Shown in pieces: positions 55,969 through 64,000 of a stretch of 64,000 bases of DNA (positions are counted from its first letter, which is position 1; every line of letters starts with the position of its first letter). Under the pieces are notes generated by a model. It was not told the origin of the DNA, did not search any database, and saw only the letters and a program-made list of their open reading frames with translations. The translations under genes and the position numbers were made by a program. Source of the DNA: Curtobacterium pusillum (GTDB lineage Bacteria > Actinomycetota > Actinomycetes > Actinomycetales > Microbacteriaceae); contig NZ_VEIY01000005.1 in the NCBI RefSeq assembly GCF_007680845.1, forward strand, positions 1-64,000. The letters are read 5' to 3'.

Positions 55969-56741
55969 GCGACACGACGCCGGCACCGGTCGACGAGACG
56001 GTCCCCTACGACGACCCCACCACCGTCCCCGAGGACGACGAGCGTGACGAGACGAGCTTCGCCCTCTTCGAGGGCGACGAGGGCCGGCTGGACGACCGTC
56101 AGCGCCGGGCCCTCGTGGCGCTCCTCCGGAACCCCTACGTGAGCGCACGCACGCACGCCGACGAGTGGCGCGCCGTCCTCGACACCGAGAACCAGCTGCG
56201 GTCGCGCCTCAACGACCTGTTCCTCGAGCTGCACGTCGACCGGGACCGCGAGGTCGCCTGGAAGCGCCAGGCCCGTTCGGAGAGCCAGCGCCGCGGCTTC
56301 CCGACCCTGCTCCGCGACGTCCCGTACACGCGCGAGGAGACCATCGTCCTCGTGTACCTCCGGATGCGCCTCCGCGCAGACACCCGTCCGGGTCCGGACC
56401 AGGTCGTCGTCGACCGTTCGGAGATCCTCGGGCACGTCGCCGGCTTCCGTCCCGCGACCGCGACCGACCGCACCCGCGACGAGGGCCGGGTGGCGAAGGC
56501 CGTCGAGCGCCTGGTCACGGCCCGGATCCTCATCAAGACCTCGGACCCGGACCGCTTCCGTGTCGCCAGCGTGGTCGAGGTGCTGCTCCCGCTCGAACGC
56601 CTGCGCGAACTCGACACGTGGTTGCAGAGCACGGCGTCGCAGAACGCGACCACCCCGGACGGTGAGCCGACCGGCGGGGACGACCCGCGCCTCCCGGCAG
56701 ACGACACCGACACCGACGACGAAGGCGAGACGGAAGCATGA
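55965..56741 (+). CDS. jetB: JetB-like/MksE subunit (DUF4194)
   Basis: A 258-residue protein, DUF4194-like: an acidic lead (about 1-40), then winged-helix modules with LVALLRNPYVSARTHADEWRAVLDTENQLRSRLNDLFLELHVDRDREVAWKRQ and DVPYTREETIVLVYLRMRL. It is the KITE-type partner of the kleisin. Acidic/Thr-rich C-terminus. GTG 55965 overlaps the jetA-like stop, and the 3' end overlaps jetC by ATGA, so the three subunits are made at a fixed ratio. Confidence 0.85.
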   Translation: MSDTTPAPVDETVPYDDPTTVPEDDERDETSFALFEGDEGRLDDRQRRALVALLRNPYVSARTHADEWRAVLDTENQLRSRLNDLFLELHVDRDREVAWKRQARSESQRRGFPTLLRDVPYTREETIVLVYLRMRLRADTRPGPDQVVVDRSEILGHVAGFRPATATDRTRDEGRVAKAVERLVTARILIKTSDPDRFRVASVVEVLLPLERLRELDTWLQSTASQNATTPDGEPTGGDDPRLPADDTDTDDEGETEA

Positions 56742-59700
56742 CCGACACCTTCGAGATCCCCGCGCTCTTCGACACGGTCGCGCAGTGGCGCGCCGAGTCG
56801 ATGCAGGTCGTCAACTGGGGCGGTTTCCACGGTCACCGCGAGGTCGAGCTGTCCGGCACGGCCACGCTCATCTCCGGTGCGTCCGGCACCGGCAAGTCCA
56901 CCCTGATGGACGCGTACCTCGCGGTGATGATGCCGTCGGACGTCCCGTTCAACGGCGCGTCGAACGACGCGACCACGGGGCGGGCGCGGAGCGCGGACCA
57001 GCGCAACCTGCTGACGTACTTGCGGGGCAAGGTCGACACCCGGCGGGACCCGGAGTCCGGGGCCCTGCGCGACGTGAACCTGCGGGGCGACGACCAGACC
57101 ACGTGGGGCGCCGTGGCGGTGACGTTCCGGAACGACGACGAGCGCCGCTTCACCGTGCTGCGCGCCTACATCGTGCCGAAGCGGGCCCGTGGCGTCGGCG
57201 ACATCCAGATGACGATGGCGACGGTCGACGACACGTTCGACCTGCGACGGCTCGAGGAGTTCGTGCCGTCCCGGTTCCACCACCTCGAGCTCACGGGCCG
57301 CGTGCCGGGGCTCGTGATCCGCGACACCTACCAGGAACTCGCGTACACGCTGCAGACCCGGCTCGGCATCGGTGACTCGGGCGGCGGCAACCGGGCGATG
57401 CGCCTGCTCGCCCGGATCCAGGCCGGGCAGCACCTGCCGACGGTCGACGCGCTGTACAAGTCGCTCGTGCTCGAGACCCCGGGGACCTACGAGGCCGCCG
57501 ACCGGGCGCTCGCGCACTTCTCCGCCCTCGACGAGGCGTACGAGGCGATGGACACCGAGGAGCGCAAGGTCCGCATCCTCTCCCCCATCGTCGAGCTGCA
57601 CGCCGAGATCGACCGGGCCACCTCGGCGGCCGCGGCGCTCGACGGCATCGCAACCGGGGCCGAGGTGTCGCCGTTCGCGCACTGGACCGCATCCCGGAAG
57701 CGGGCGCTCCTCGATGCCGAGGTCGAGCGGAACGCTCGCGAGCGCACCGCCGCGCGTGCCGAGGTCGCCGCGGCGTCCGCGCGGCACGCCGCGGTCGAGA
57801 TCGAACTCCGGGACGCCGAGGCGCGGCTCCGTGACCAGGGTGGCAACGCCCTCGCGCAGCTCGAGGACCGCATCGAACGCCAGACCCGGGAGCGCGACGC
57901 CGTCGTCCGGGCCCGGGCGACGTTCGACGAGCGGACGGCCGTGCTCGGCGCGTCGATCACGGCCGAGTCCGCGTTCACGGCGGCGCAGCGGTCGTCGCAC
58001 GAGTTCCTCGGCACCTACGCCGCGTCGCGCGCTGAGCTGGACCAGCGCCGGGACGCCCTGACGCGCGAGGAGTACCCGCTCCTCGACCGGGAGCGCTCCC
58101 TGCGCCAGGAACGGCAGTCGCTCGAGCACCGCCAGGGCGCCATGCCGCTGCCGATGCACGAGGCCCGGGTCCAGATGGCCCGTGCCGCCGGCATCGACCC
58201 GGACTCGCTCCCGTTCGTGGCGGAGCTGCTCGACGTCCTGCCCGGCGAGGAGCGTTGGCGCACGGCGATCGAGTCCGTCCTGGCGCCCGTCGCCCGCACG
58301 CTGCTCGTCGACCAGGACCGCCTGGACGACTTCAGCGCGGCGATCGACTCGCTCCGCCTGCCCGTCCGCGTGCAGTTCGAGGGCGTGCCGACCGGGCCCC
58401 ACCTCGACCTCGACGGCGACCCGTCGATGGTGTCCGGCAAGCTCGCGATCAAGGCGTCGCCGTTCAGCACCTGGGTGCGTTCGCGCATCGAGTCCGACAG
58501 GATCGACGCCCGGTGCGTGACCGATGTCGCCGACCTGTCCGGGCCCGGTCGCCGCGTCACCGAGTCGGGTCAGCTCCGCGACGGCCGTCGGGGCGCGCAC
58601 GGTGACCGGCGGCAGTCGAACGTCATCGGGTTCACGAACGAGGCGCGCATCGCCGCGGTCGAGGAGGAGCTCGCCTCGATCGCCGAGGACCTCGTCACCC
58701 TCGAGGCACGCCGGACCGACGTGGCGCAGGACATCGCGGCGCTCGACGTGCTCCGCGCCGCGCACCAGTACCTGGTCGACGTGACGTGGGAGGCGATCGA
58801 CGTCCTCGGACTCGACGCATCGCTCGCGCGTCTCGATGACGAGCGTGCCGCGCTGCTCGCCGCCGACGACGGGCTCCGCACCCTCCGCTCGTCGGTCGCA
58901 CGGCTCCGGAAGGGGCTCGACGAGGCGTCCGACCGTCGGAGCGCCGCTCGTCTGTCGGTCAGCCGCCTCGAGGAGCGCCATGCCGTGCTCGTCGACGGCC
59001 AGGACGCCGCGGCCGAGATCCTGTCGCGCTTCGAGTCCTTGCCGGACAGCGTCCCGGACGACGCCCAGGAGCGCCTGCTCGCCGAGACCTTCGAGGAAGT
59101 GGGTGCCCCGGACGGCGTCGACGGCTTCGACGACGCGACCCGCCGGTTACGCCGCAGGCTCGAGGAGCGGCTGTCGCAGGCCCTCGACGGTGCCGCCTCG
59201 GCCTCGAACGCGCTGACCCTCACGTTCCAGCGGTACCAGGACGCCTGGCCCGACCCGAACCTCGGCACGGGCGTCGCCTCGTACCCGGACTACCACGACA
59301 TCCTCGACCAGATCGTGGCGACCGGGTTGCACGCCCGCCGGACCGAGTGGCGCCGCCGGCTGTCGCAGTGGAGCGGCGAGGACCTCGTGCCGCTCGCGGG
59401 CGCGTTCGACCGCGCGGTCGTGGAGATCGAGGAGCGGCTCGAGCCGGTCAACGAGATCCTCCGCGACCTGCCGTTCGGGGCGAACCGCGACCGCCTGAAG
59501 ATCCAGATCCGCCGGGTGACCCGCGAGGACGTCACCGCGTTCCGCCGCGAGCTCCGGGCGCTGTCGGCCTCGGTCGACACCGAGCTGACCGACGACGTGC
59601 TCGAGACCCGGTTCCGCCGGCTCCGCCGGTTCATGGCGGTCATCCGGCCCGACCCGTCCTCGCCCCGCGGGCGCACGACCCAGCGTGACGCGGTGCTCGA

Positions 59701-60100
59701 CGTCCGCCGGCACATGGAGATCACCGCCGTGCGGTACGACACGTCCGGCACCGACCTGGGCGTGTACTCGTCGCTCGGCGACAAGTCCGGTGGTGAGACG
59801 CAGGAGCTCGTGGCGTTCATCGTCGGGGCGGCGCTCCGGTACCAGCTCGGCGACGAGACCCGGCCGCGGCCGCGGTTCGCGCCGGTGTTCCTCGACGAGG
59901 CGTTCATCAAGGCGGACTCGGAGTTCGCCGGGCGTGCGGTGACGGCGTGGCTCCGGCTCGGGTTCCAGCTCGTGGTGAGTGCGCCGCTCGACAAGGTGAC
60001 CGCGCTCGAGCCGTCGATGGAGCGCCTGCTGTCGATGCGGAAGCACCCGGACACCGGGCACTCATCGATCACCGAGATCGCGCGGGTGGCCGCGGGCTGA
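56738..60100 (+). CDS. jetC: JetC-like/MksB SMC-type ATPase
   Basis: A 1120-residue SMC-like ATPase. Walker A SGASGTGKST is at about 46-55. Two long coiled-coil arms follow (about 310-480 and 660-800) around a hinge-like middle at about 500-640. The ABC signature DKSGGETQ is at about 1015-1022 and Walker B PVFLDEAF near 1050, so head and tail domains are complete. Family members form loop-extruding complexes on DNA. No jetD (DUF3322/DUF2220 nuclease) follows within the window, only a repeat region and unrelated genes. Confidence 0.88.
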   Translation: MTDTFEIPALFDTVAQWRAESMQVVNWGGFHGHREVELSGTATLISGASGTGKSTLMDAYLAVMMPSDVPFNGASNDATTGRARSADQRNLLTYLRGKVDTRRDPESGALRDVNLRGDDQTTWGAVAVTFRNDDERRFTVLRAYIVPKRARGVGDIQMTMATVDDTFDLRRLEEFVPSRFHHLELTGRVPGLVIRDTYQELAYTLQTRLGIGDSGGGNRAMRLLARIQAGQHLPTVDALYKSLVLETPGTYEAADRALAHFSALDEAYEAMDTEERKVRILSPIVELHAEIDRATSAAAALDGIATGAEVSPFAHWTASRKRALLDAEVERNARERTAARAEVAAASARHAAVEIELRDAEARLRDQGGNALAQLEDRIERQTRERDAVVRARATFDERTAVLGASITAESAFTAAQRSSHEFLGTYAASRAELDQRRDALTREEYPLLDRERSLRQERQSLEHRQGAMPLPMHEARVQMARAAGIDPDSLPFVAELLDVLPGEERWRTAIESVLAPVARTLLVDQDRLDDFSAAIDSLRLPVRVQFEGVPTGPHLDLDGDPSMVSGKLAIKASPFSTWVRSRIESDRIDARCVTDVADLSGPGRRVTESGQLRDGRRGAHGDRRQSNVIGFTNEARIAAVEEELASIAEDLVTLEARRTDVAQDIAALDVLRAAHQYLVDVTWEAIDVLGLDASLARLDDERAALLAADDGLRTLRSSVARLRKGLDEASDRRSAARLSVSRLEERHAVLVDGQDAAAEILSRFESLPDSVPDDAQERLLAETFEEVGAPDGVDGFDDATRRLRRRLEERLSQALDGAASASNALTLTFQRYQDAWPDPNLGTGVASYPDYHDILDQIVATGLHARRTEWRRRLSQWSGEDLVPLAGAFDRAVVEIEERLEPVNEILRDLPFGANRDRLKIQIRRVTREDVTAFRRELRALSASVDTELTDDVLETRFRRLRRFMAVIRPDPSSPRGRTTQRDAVLDVRRHMEITAVRYDTSGTDLGVYSSLGDKSGGETQELVAFIVGAALRYQLGDETRPRPRFAPVFLDEAFIKADSEFAGRAVTAWLRLGFQLVVSAPLDKVTALEPSMERLLSMRKHPDTGHSSITEIARVAAG

Positions 60101-60120
60101 CGCCCGGGCGCCGGCCCCCT

Positions 60121-60134
60121 CCCCCCCCCCCCCC
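60121..60134. repeat. Poly-C run of 14 after jetC
   Basis: Fourteen consecutive C begin 20 bases after the jetC stop codon; they are not in a coding sequence. Confidence 0.85.
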
Positions 60135-60590
60135 GAGCGGGCAATATACGTCCCGCTCGCCGCCTCCGACCGGCCGGTTCCGCCCGCTCGGCGGACCACG
60201 CACGGCGTGTCCCGCCCGCTCGAGCCCGAGCGCGCGCCGGACGGGAGGCACGGTGCCAGCCCGCACCGCCCCTCCCGCCCGGAGGCGGTCGCCCTCCCGA
60301 GCGGGCGATATAGGTCACGCTCGCGGCCGCTGCCCGGCCGCTTCCGCCCGCCCGTCGAGACGCGCGCGGCGTGTCTCGCCCGCTCGGAGCCGGGCGCGCG
60401 GCGGACGGGAGGGACGGGCCCAGCCCGCACCGCGCCTCCCGTCCGGAGGCGGTCGCCTCCCGAGCGGGCGATATCCGTCACGGTCGCGGCCGACGGCCGG
60501 CGCGTTCCGCCCGCTCGGCGGGACGGGCGCGGCGTGTTCCGCCCGCTCGGCGGGCGGGCGCGGCGCGGGCGCGGCGCGCGCCGGGCGCGC
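60134..60590. repeat. 164-bp tandem repeat array, 2.8 copies
   Basis: The phrase CGAGCGGGC followed by a GATATA-like stretch recurs at 60134, 60298 and 60461 (periods of 164 and 163 bases). In the first two copies the second half carries a GACGGGAGG-family hairpin (60239-60279 and 60404-60444). In all copies there is a TTCCGCCCGC-like block. The last copy is cut short and ends in a GC-only stretch. Confidence 0.8.
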
Positions 60591-60596
60591 TACGGT
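60591..60596 (+). promoter_or_regulatory. -10 box of a leaderless promoter
   Basis: TACGGT is followed by six bases and the GTG start at 60603. Confidence 0.4.
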
Positions 60597-60602
60597 GAGG
60601 GC

Positions 60603-60911
60603 GTGTTCGGACGCCGCCGCTCCCCCAGCCCCCAGCCCGACGACCGCCCGGGTCTCGGCATCGGGGCCCTCGTCCAGGTGGTCGACACCGACCAGGGCGG
60701 CGAACGCTGGGCCGACGAGCCGATCGGCGTGATCGTGGCGCCGGGCGGCAACCAGCTCGTGGGCTACCCGGGCGTCGGCGAACCGCTCTCGTGGACGGTC
60801 GCGTTCGACGAGCCCGTGTACACGACGGACGGCCGCGGCCCCTTCGAGCGCGCGACCGTCCTGAGTCGTCAGCTGGTACCGGTCGAGTCGGTACCCGTCA
60901 CCGAGGCCTAG
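60603..60911 (+). CDS. Small hypothetical protein
   Basis: A 102-residue protein with a basic, Pro-rich first 15 residues, then a compact beta-rich domain (LGIGALVQVVDTDQGGERWADEPIGVIVAPGGN, then LSWTVAFDEPVYTTDGRGPFERATV). It is a likely conserved Microbacteriaceae protein of unknown function. It was started at GTG 60603, behind a -10 box and close to the end of the repeat array. The stop overlaps a small minus-strand gene. Confidence 0.65.
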   Translation: MFGRRRSPSPQPDDRPGLGIGALVQVVDTDQGGERWADEPIGVIVAPGGNQLVGYPGVGEPLSWTVAFDEPVYTTDGRGPFERATVLSRQLVPVESVPVTEA

Positions 60912-61015
60912 TACTCCTCGGAGCCGCTCTTCATCATGGCCGCGACGGCCATGCAGACCCCCACGCCACCGAGCACGCCGATGCCGATGATGACGCCTGC
61001 GATGAGTTCGAGCAT
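60908..61015 (-). CDS. Single-helix small membrane protein (35 residues)
   Basis: A 35-codon frame MLELIAGVIIGIGVLGGVGV followed by CMAVAAMMKSGSEEY is one transmembrane helix with a short charged end. A perfect AAGGAG ribosome site lies six bases before the ATG. It runs in the same direction as the POT transporter gene, 42 bases downstream of it. Convergent with the hypothetical gene at 60603 and overlapping its stop. The family is unknown. Confidence 0.65.
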   Translation of the reverse strand: MLELIAGVIIGIGVLGGVGVCMAVAAMMKSGSEEY

Positions 61016-61057
61016 TGGTGACTCCTTGGTTCCGGGGCCGGTGTGGCTGTCCTCAGG

Positions 61058-62518
61058 TTAGCGGATGCCGCGCATGAGCTTCAGCACCGGCTTGACGAGG
61101 AGGAGCAGGACGACGCCCACCACGACGGCGGCGAGGCCGAGCACGGCGAAGTACGGAGCCTCGTTCTTCGGGTCGTAGTACTGCGAGAGCACGCCGGTCA
61201 CGGCGGTGCCGAGCGACACCGACAGGAAGAAGAGCGCGACCATCTGCGTCTGGAACTTCGGCGGCGCGAGCTTCGTGGCCACGGACTGCCCGACCGGGGA
61301 CAGCAGGAGCTCGGCGATCGTGAAGACCAGCAGGATGCCGACGAGGGCGAGGAGCGGCGTGCCGTTCTCGCCGGTGCCGACGAACGGCAGGAAGAGCAGG
61401 AACGCGATGCCCATGATCCCGGTGCCGAGCGCGAACTTGGTCGGGGTGGACGGCTGGCGGTCGCCGAGCTTCGTCCAGATCGCGGCGAAGACCCCGGAGA
61501 GCACGATGATGAACACCGGGTTGATCGACTGCACCCACGACACGGGCATCTCCCAGCCGAACAGCGAGCGGTCGAGGCGCTCGTCGGAGTAGACGGTCAC
61601 GACGGTGAACTGCTGCTGGTAGAGCGACCAGAACACCGCACTGCCGATGAAGAGCGGGATGAACGCGAGCACACGCGACCGTTCCTGCGCGGTGATGCCG
61701 CTGGTGAGGATGACGACGAAGTACCCGATGGTCGCGACGACGACGATCGCGACCACCACGGTCGGCAGTGTCTCGACGTTGAGCCAGCCGACGAGCACCG
61801 ACACCACGACGACGACCAGGCCGACGACGACGAGCGCGCCGATGAGGGGCAGGCGTCGGCGGTCCACCGGGTTCGTGACGTGCCGCACCGAGTCGGGCAG
61901 GTTCCGGCGGCGGATCGCGTACTGCACGAGCCCGGCGGCCATGCCGACGGCCGCGAGACCGAAGCCGTAGTGGAAGCCGAGCGAGCTCTGCAGGAGGCCG
62001 GTGAGCAGCGGTCCGAAGAAGGCGCCGAGGTTGACGCCCAGGTAGTAGAGCGAGAACCCGGCGTCCCGCCGCGGGTCGTCGCGGCTGTAGAGACCACCGA
62101 CGATGGTCGTCGCCGTGGCCTTCAACCCGCCGGACCCCAGGGCGATGAGCACGAGGCCGACCCCGACCCCGGCGACGCCCGGGATGAGCGCGAGCGCGAT
62201 GTGTCCGAGCATCACGACGATCGCGCTGCCGAACAGGGTGCGGTCCGCGCCGATCAGCCGGTCGGCGATCCAGGCGCCGATGATCGTGAACAGGTACACG
62301 GCCCCGCCGTAGGCGCCCATGATCCCGCTGGCGACGCCCTTGTCGATGCCCAGGCCGCCCTGCGAGAGCGTGTAGTACATGTAGATGAGGACGATGCCCT
62401 GCATCCCGTAGAACGAGAACCGCTCCCAGAGCTCGACGGCGAAGGGGGTGGACAGCTCGAAGGGTTGCCCGAAGAAGGTGCGTTGGTGCTTGCGCTCGGA
62501 CGAGGTGGTGCCTGACAT
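61058..62518 (-). CDS. POT/PTR-family proton-dependent oligopeptide transporter
   Basis: A 486-residue, fourteen-helix transporter. The POT signatures are present: ELWERFSFYGMQGIVLIYMYYTLSQGG in helix 1 (the ExxER-type ERFSFYG region), DRLIGADRTLFGSAIVVMLGH, FSLYYLGVNLGAFFGPLLTG (the PTR2 motif FYLxINxG-like) and FWSLYQQQFTVVTVY. It takes up di- and tripeptides with protons across the cytoplasmic membrane. ATG 62518 gives the normal N-terminus; the longer open frame upstream is not POT-like and overlaps the divergent acyl-CoA oxidase gene. Confidence 0.9.
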   Translation of the reverse strand: MSGTTSSERKHQRTFFGQPFELSTPFAVELWERFSFYGMQGIVLIYMYYTLSQGGLGIDKGVASGIMGAYGGAVYLFTIIGAWIADRLIGADRTLFGSAIVVMLGHIALALIPGVAGVGVGLVLIALGSGGLKATATTIVGGLYSRDDPRRDAGFSLYYLGVNLGAFFGPLLTGLLQSSLGFHYGFGLAAVGMAAGLVQYAIRRRNLPDSVRHVTNPVDRRRLPLIGALVVVGLVVVVVSVLVGWLNVETLPTVVVAIVVVATIGYFVVILTSGITAQERSRVLAFIPLFIGSAVFWSLYQQQFTVVTVYSDERLDRSLFGWEMPVSWVQSINPVFIIVLSGVFAAIWTKLGDRQPSTPTKFALGTGIMGIAFLLFLPFVGTGENGTPLLALVGILLVFTIAELLLSPVGQSVATKLAPPKFQTQMVALFFLSVSLGTAVTGVLSQYYDPKNEAPYFAVLGLAAVVVGVVLLLLVKPVLKLMRGIR

Positions 62519-62731
62519 GCCCGACAGTCTGCCCGCCGGCACCCGCGTCCGCCCAATCGTGCCGCCCCGCTGAGGAATCCGCGCGCGGCGGGTTTGGAGG
62601 GTTCCCACGAGGCCGCCGCCCGCCGGGAGCCCGGCCGTTGTGTGGCGCGGACGGCGTTCACGTGACTCGCGGCTCGGCGCAATAGCGTGTCCTCTGCAAC
62701 ACGGACAGAGCAGTTCAGGAGGGCTCCGACC

Positions 62732-64000
62732 ATGGTCGACACCGCACCCGTCCACAGCACGAACACGCCCAAGGCCGACGCCGCCGGCGACCCGGCCGCC
62801 GGCACTCCCGCCGGTGCCACGGCGACCGACGTCCGGATCGACGTCGACCTCCTCGCCGAGCACCTGCTCGGTCGGTGGGCTGAGGACCGCCGGGCGTCGC
62901 GTCGCCTGGCCCTCGACCCGGCGATGCACAAGATCGAGGGGATGCCGTACGCGGACGCCCGCTCCCGCACCCTCGACCAGCTCCGCGTCCTGGTCGACGC
63001 CGGGGCGATCCAGCGGCCGTACCCCGAGGAGTTCGGCGGGCAGAGCAACCACGGGGGCAACCTCGCGGCGTTCGAGGAGCTCACCACCGCCGACCCGTCG
63101 ATGCAGATCAAGGCGGGGGTGCAGTGGGGGCTCTTCGGTTCGGCCGTCCACCACCTCGGCACGGAGCGGAACCACCGCGAGTTCCTCCCGGGCATCGTCT
63201 CGTTCGAGGTGCCTGGGTGCTTCGCGATGACCGAGACCGGGCACGGGTCCGACGTCCAGAGCATCGCCACGACCGCGACCTACGACCCCGAGACGCAGGA
63301 GTTCGTCATCCACACGCCGTTCCGCGGCGCGTGGAAGGACTACATCGGGAACGCCGCCCTGCACGGCAAGGCCGCGGTGGTCTTCGCGAAGCTCGTCACC
63401 CGCGGCGTCGACCACGGGGTGCACGCCTTCTACGTGCCGCTCCGCGACGCCGACGGCTCGTTCCTGCCCGGCGTCGGCGGCGAGGACGACGGCTACAAGG
63501 GCGGCCTCAACGGCATCGACAACGGGCGGCTGCACTTCGACCACGTCCGGGTCCCGCGCACGAACCTGCTCAACCGCTACGGCGACGTCGCCGAGGACGG
63601 CACCTACTCCTCGCCGATCGAGTCCCCCGGCCGCCGGTTCTTCACGATGCTCGGCACGCTCGTGCAGGGCCGTGTGTCCCTCGACGGCGCGGCCGTCGTC
63701 GCGCAGAAGATCGGGCTCCAGATCGCCCTCACCTACGCGGCCGAGCGTCGGCAGTTCCCGACCGGCGACGGTACTGAGGGGGTCCTCCTCGACTACGGCC
63801 GGCACCAGCGGCGGCTCATCCCGCGCCTCGCGACCGTGTTCGCGCAGTCGTTCGCGCACGAGAAGCTCCTCCGCACCTTCGACGACGTGTTCAGCGGACG
63901 CGCAGACACCCCGCAGCGTCGCGAGGACCTCGAGACCCAGGCGGCGGCGTTCAAGTCGATGTCCACGTGGTCCGCCCTCGACACCCTGCAGGAGGCCCGT
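62732..64000 (+). CDS. Acyl-CoA oxidase/dehydrogenase-like enzyme, N-terminal part
   Basis: The frame opens at ATG 62732, eight bases after CAGGAGGG, and runs past the window edge (423 codons seen). An acyl-CoA oxidase-like lead (about 1-45) is followed by HLLGRWAEDRRASRRLALDPAMHKIEGMPYADARSRTLDQLRVLVDAG. The FAD-binding region includes CFAMTETGHGSDVQSIATTATYD (the CF.MTE.GHGSD signature near 170-185), and GRVSLDGAAVVAQKIGLQIALTYAAERRQF lies near 330. It probably catalyses the first step of fatty-acyl-CoA breakdown in peroxide-forming oxidase fashion. The C-terminal half is outside the window. Confidence 0.85.
   Translation, partial: MVDTAPVHSTNTPKADAAGDPAAGTPAGATATDVRIDVDLLAEHLLGRWAEDRRASRRLALDPAMHKIEGMPYADARSRTLDQLRVLVDAGAIQRPYPEEFGGQSNHGGNLAAFEELTTADPSMQIKAGVQWGLFGSAVHHLGTERNHREFLPGIVSFEVPGCFAMTETGHGSDVQSIATTATYDPETQEFVIHTPFRGAWKDYIGNAALHGKAAVVFAKLVTRGVDHGVHAFYVPLRDADGSFLPGVGGEDDGYKGGLNGIDNGRLHFDHVRVPRTNLLNRYGDVAEDGTYSSPIESPGRRFFTMLGTLVQGRVSLDGAAVVAQKIGLQIALTYAAERRQFPTGDGTEGVLLDYGRHQRRLIPRLATVFAQSFAHEKLLRTFDDVFSGRADTPQRREDLETQAAAFKSMSTWSALDTLQEAR

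Noticed and set aside
60207..60602. Upstream part of the 234-residue frame ending at 60911
   Set aside because: It runs through the tandem repeat and hairpins; the promoter -10 box and GTG at 60603 give a better start.
62519..63859. Long upstream extension of the POT transporter frame
   Set aside because: It is antisense to the acyl-CoA oxidase-like gene and has no POT features; ATG 62518 gives a normal N-terminus.

Overview
The window is high-GC, gene-dense actinobacterial DNA. Gene families, GTG starts, many leaderless promoters (a TANNNT -10 box six or seven bases before the start codon) and CmtR/KmtR-type metal sensors point to Microbacteriaceae, probably Curtobacterium or a close relative. 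The genus is inferred from gene content and was not tested by a search.

Left part (about 0-18.4 kb) looks like a low-oxygen/stress block. It holds the end of cydB, two BON-domain proteins, a zinc alcohol dehydrogenase, two split-barrel flavin-type proteins, an SDR oxidoreductase, four universal stress proteins, a P1B-like ATPase, an MgtA-like Mg2+ ATPase, a secreted bactofilin-like protein, a YbhN-like membrane protein and a VIT-family transporter. Near-palindromic boxes of the form GGGACNTNNGNCCC lie upstream of most of these transcription units. They match the known DosR/DevR box, so the block is read as a DevR-type hypoxia/nitric oxide regulon whose regulator is outside the window.

Middle part (about 19.2-53.7 kb) has the look of a mobile island. 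An excisionase and tyrosine integrase (51.9-53.3 kb) sit next to tRNA-Val(GAC). The last 15 bases of that tRNA region recur with one mismatch at 19.2 kb, which would bound a 34.5-kb element. Inside are a PIN-domain protein coupled to an ImmA-associated-like regulator, a second SDR copy, an ABC exporter, gene remnants, two metal-efflux operons each led by an ArsR-type sensor (CmtR-like and KmtR-like), and a large redox cluster (28-47.6 kb). The redox cluster holds four aldo-keto reductases, two alcohol dehydrogenases, two double-domain carboxymuconolactone decarboxylase-like proteins with cupins, three MFS transporters and two MmyB-type XRE regulators. Related promoter/operator sequences recur in front of nearly every unit in it. 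Three copies of a 28-bp inverted-repeat site (27.8, 37.0 and 50.4 kb) punctuate this region.

Right part (53.7-64 kb) is backbone-like: four tRNA genes (Val-GAC, Cys, Gly, Val-CAC), a jetABC (MksFEB/Wadjet) operon with no jetD beside it, a 164-bp tandem repeat, small proteins, a POT-family peptide transporter and the start of an acyl-CoA oxidase-like gene.

Leads most worth following: the shared operator set of the redox cluster, the DevR-box regulon, the 28-bp modular sites, jetABC without jetD, the PIN/regulator module, and a 13-base homopolymer that breaks a Na+/H+ antiporter gene.
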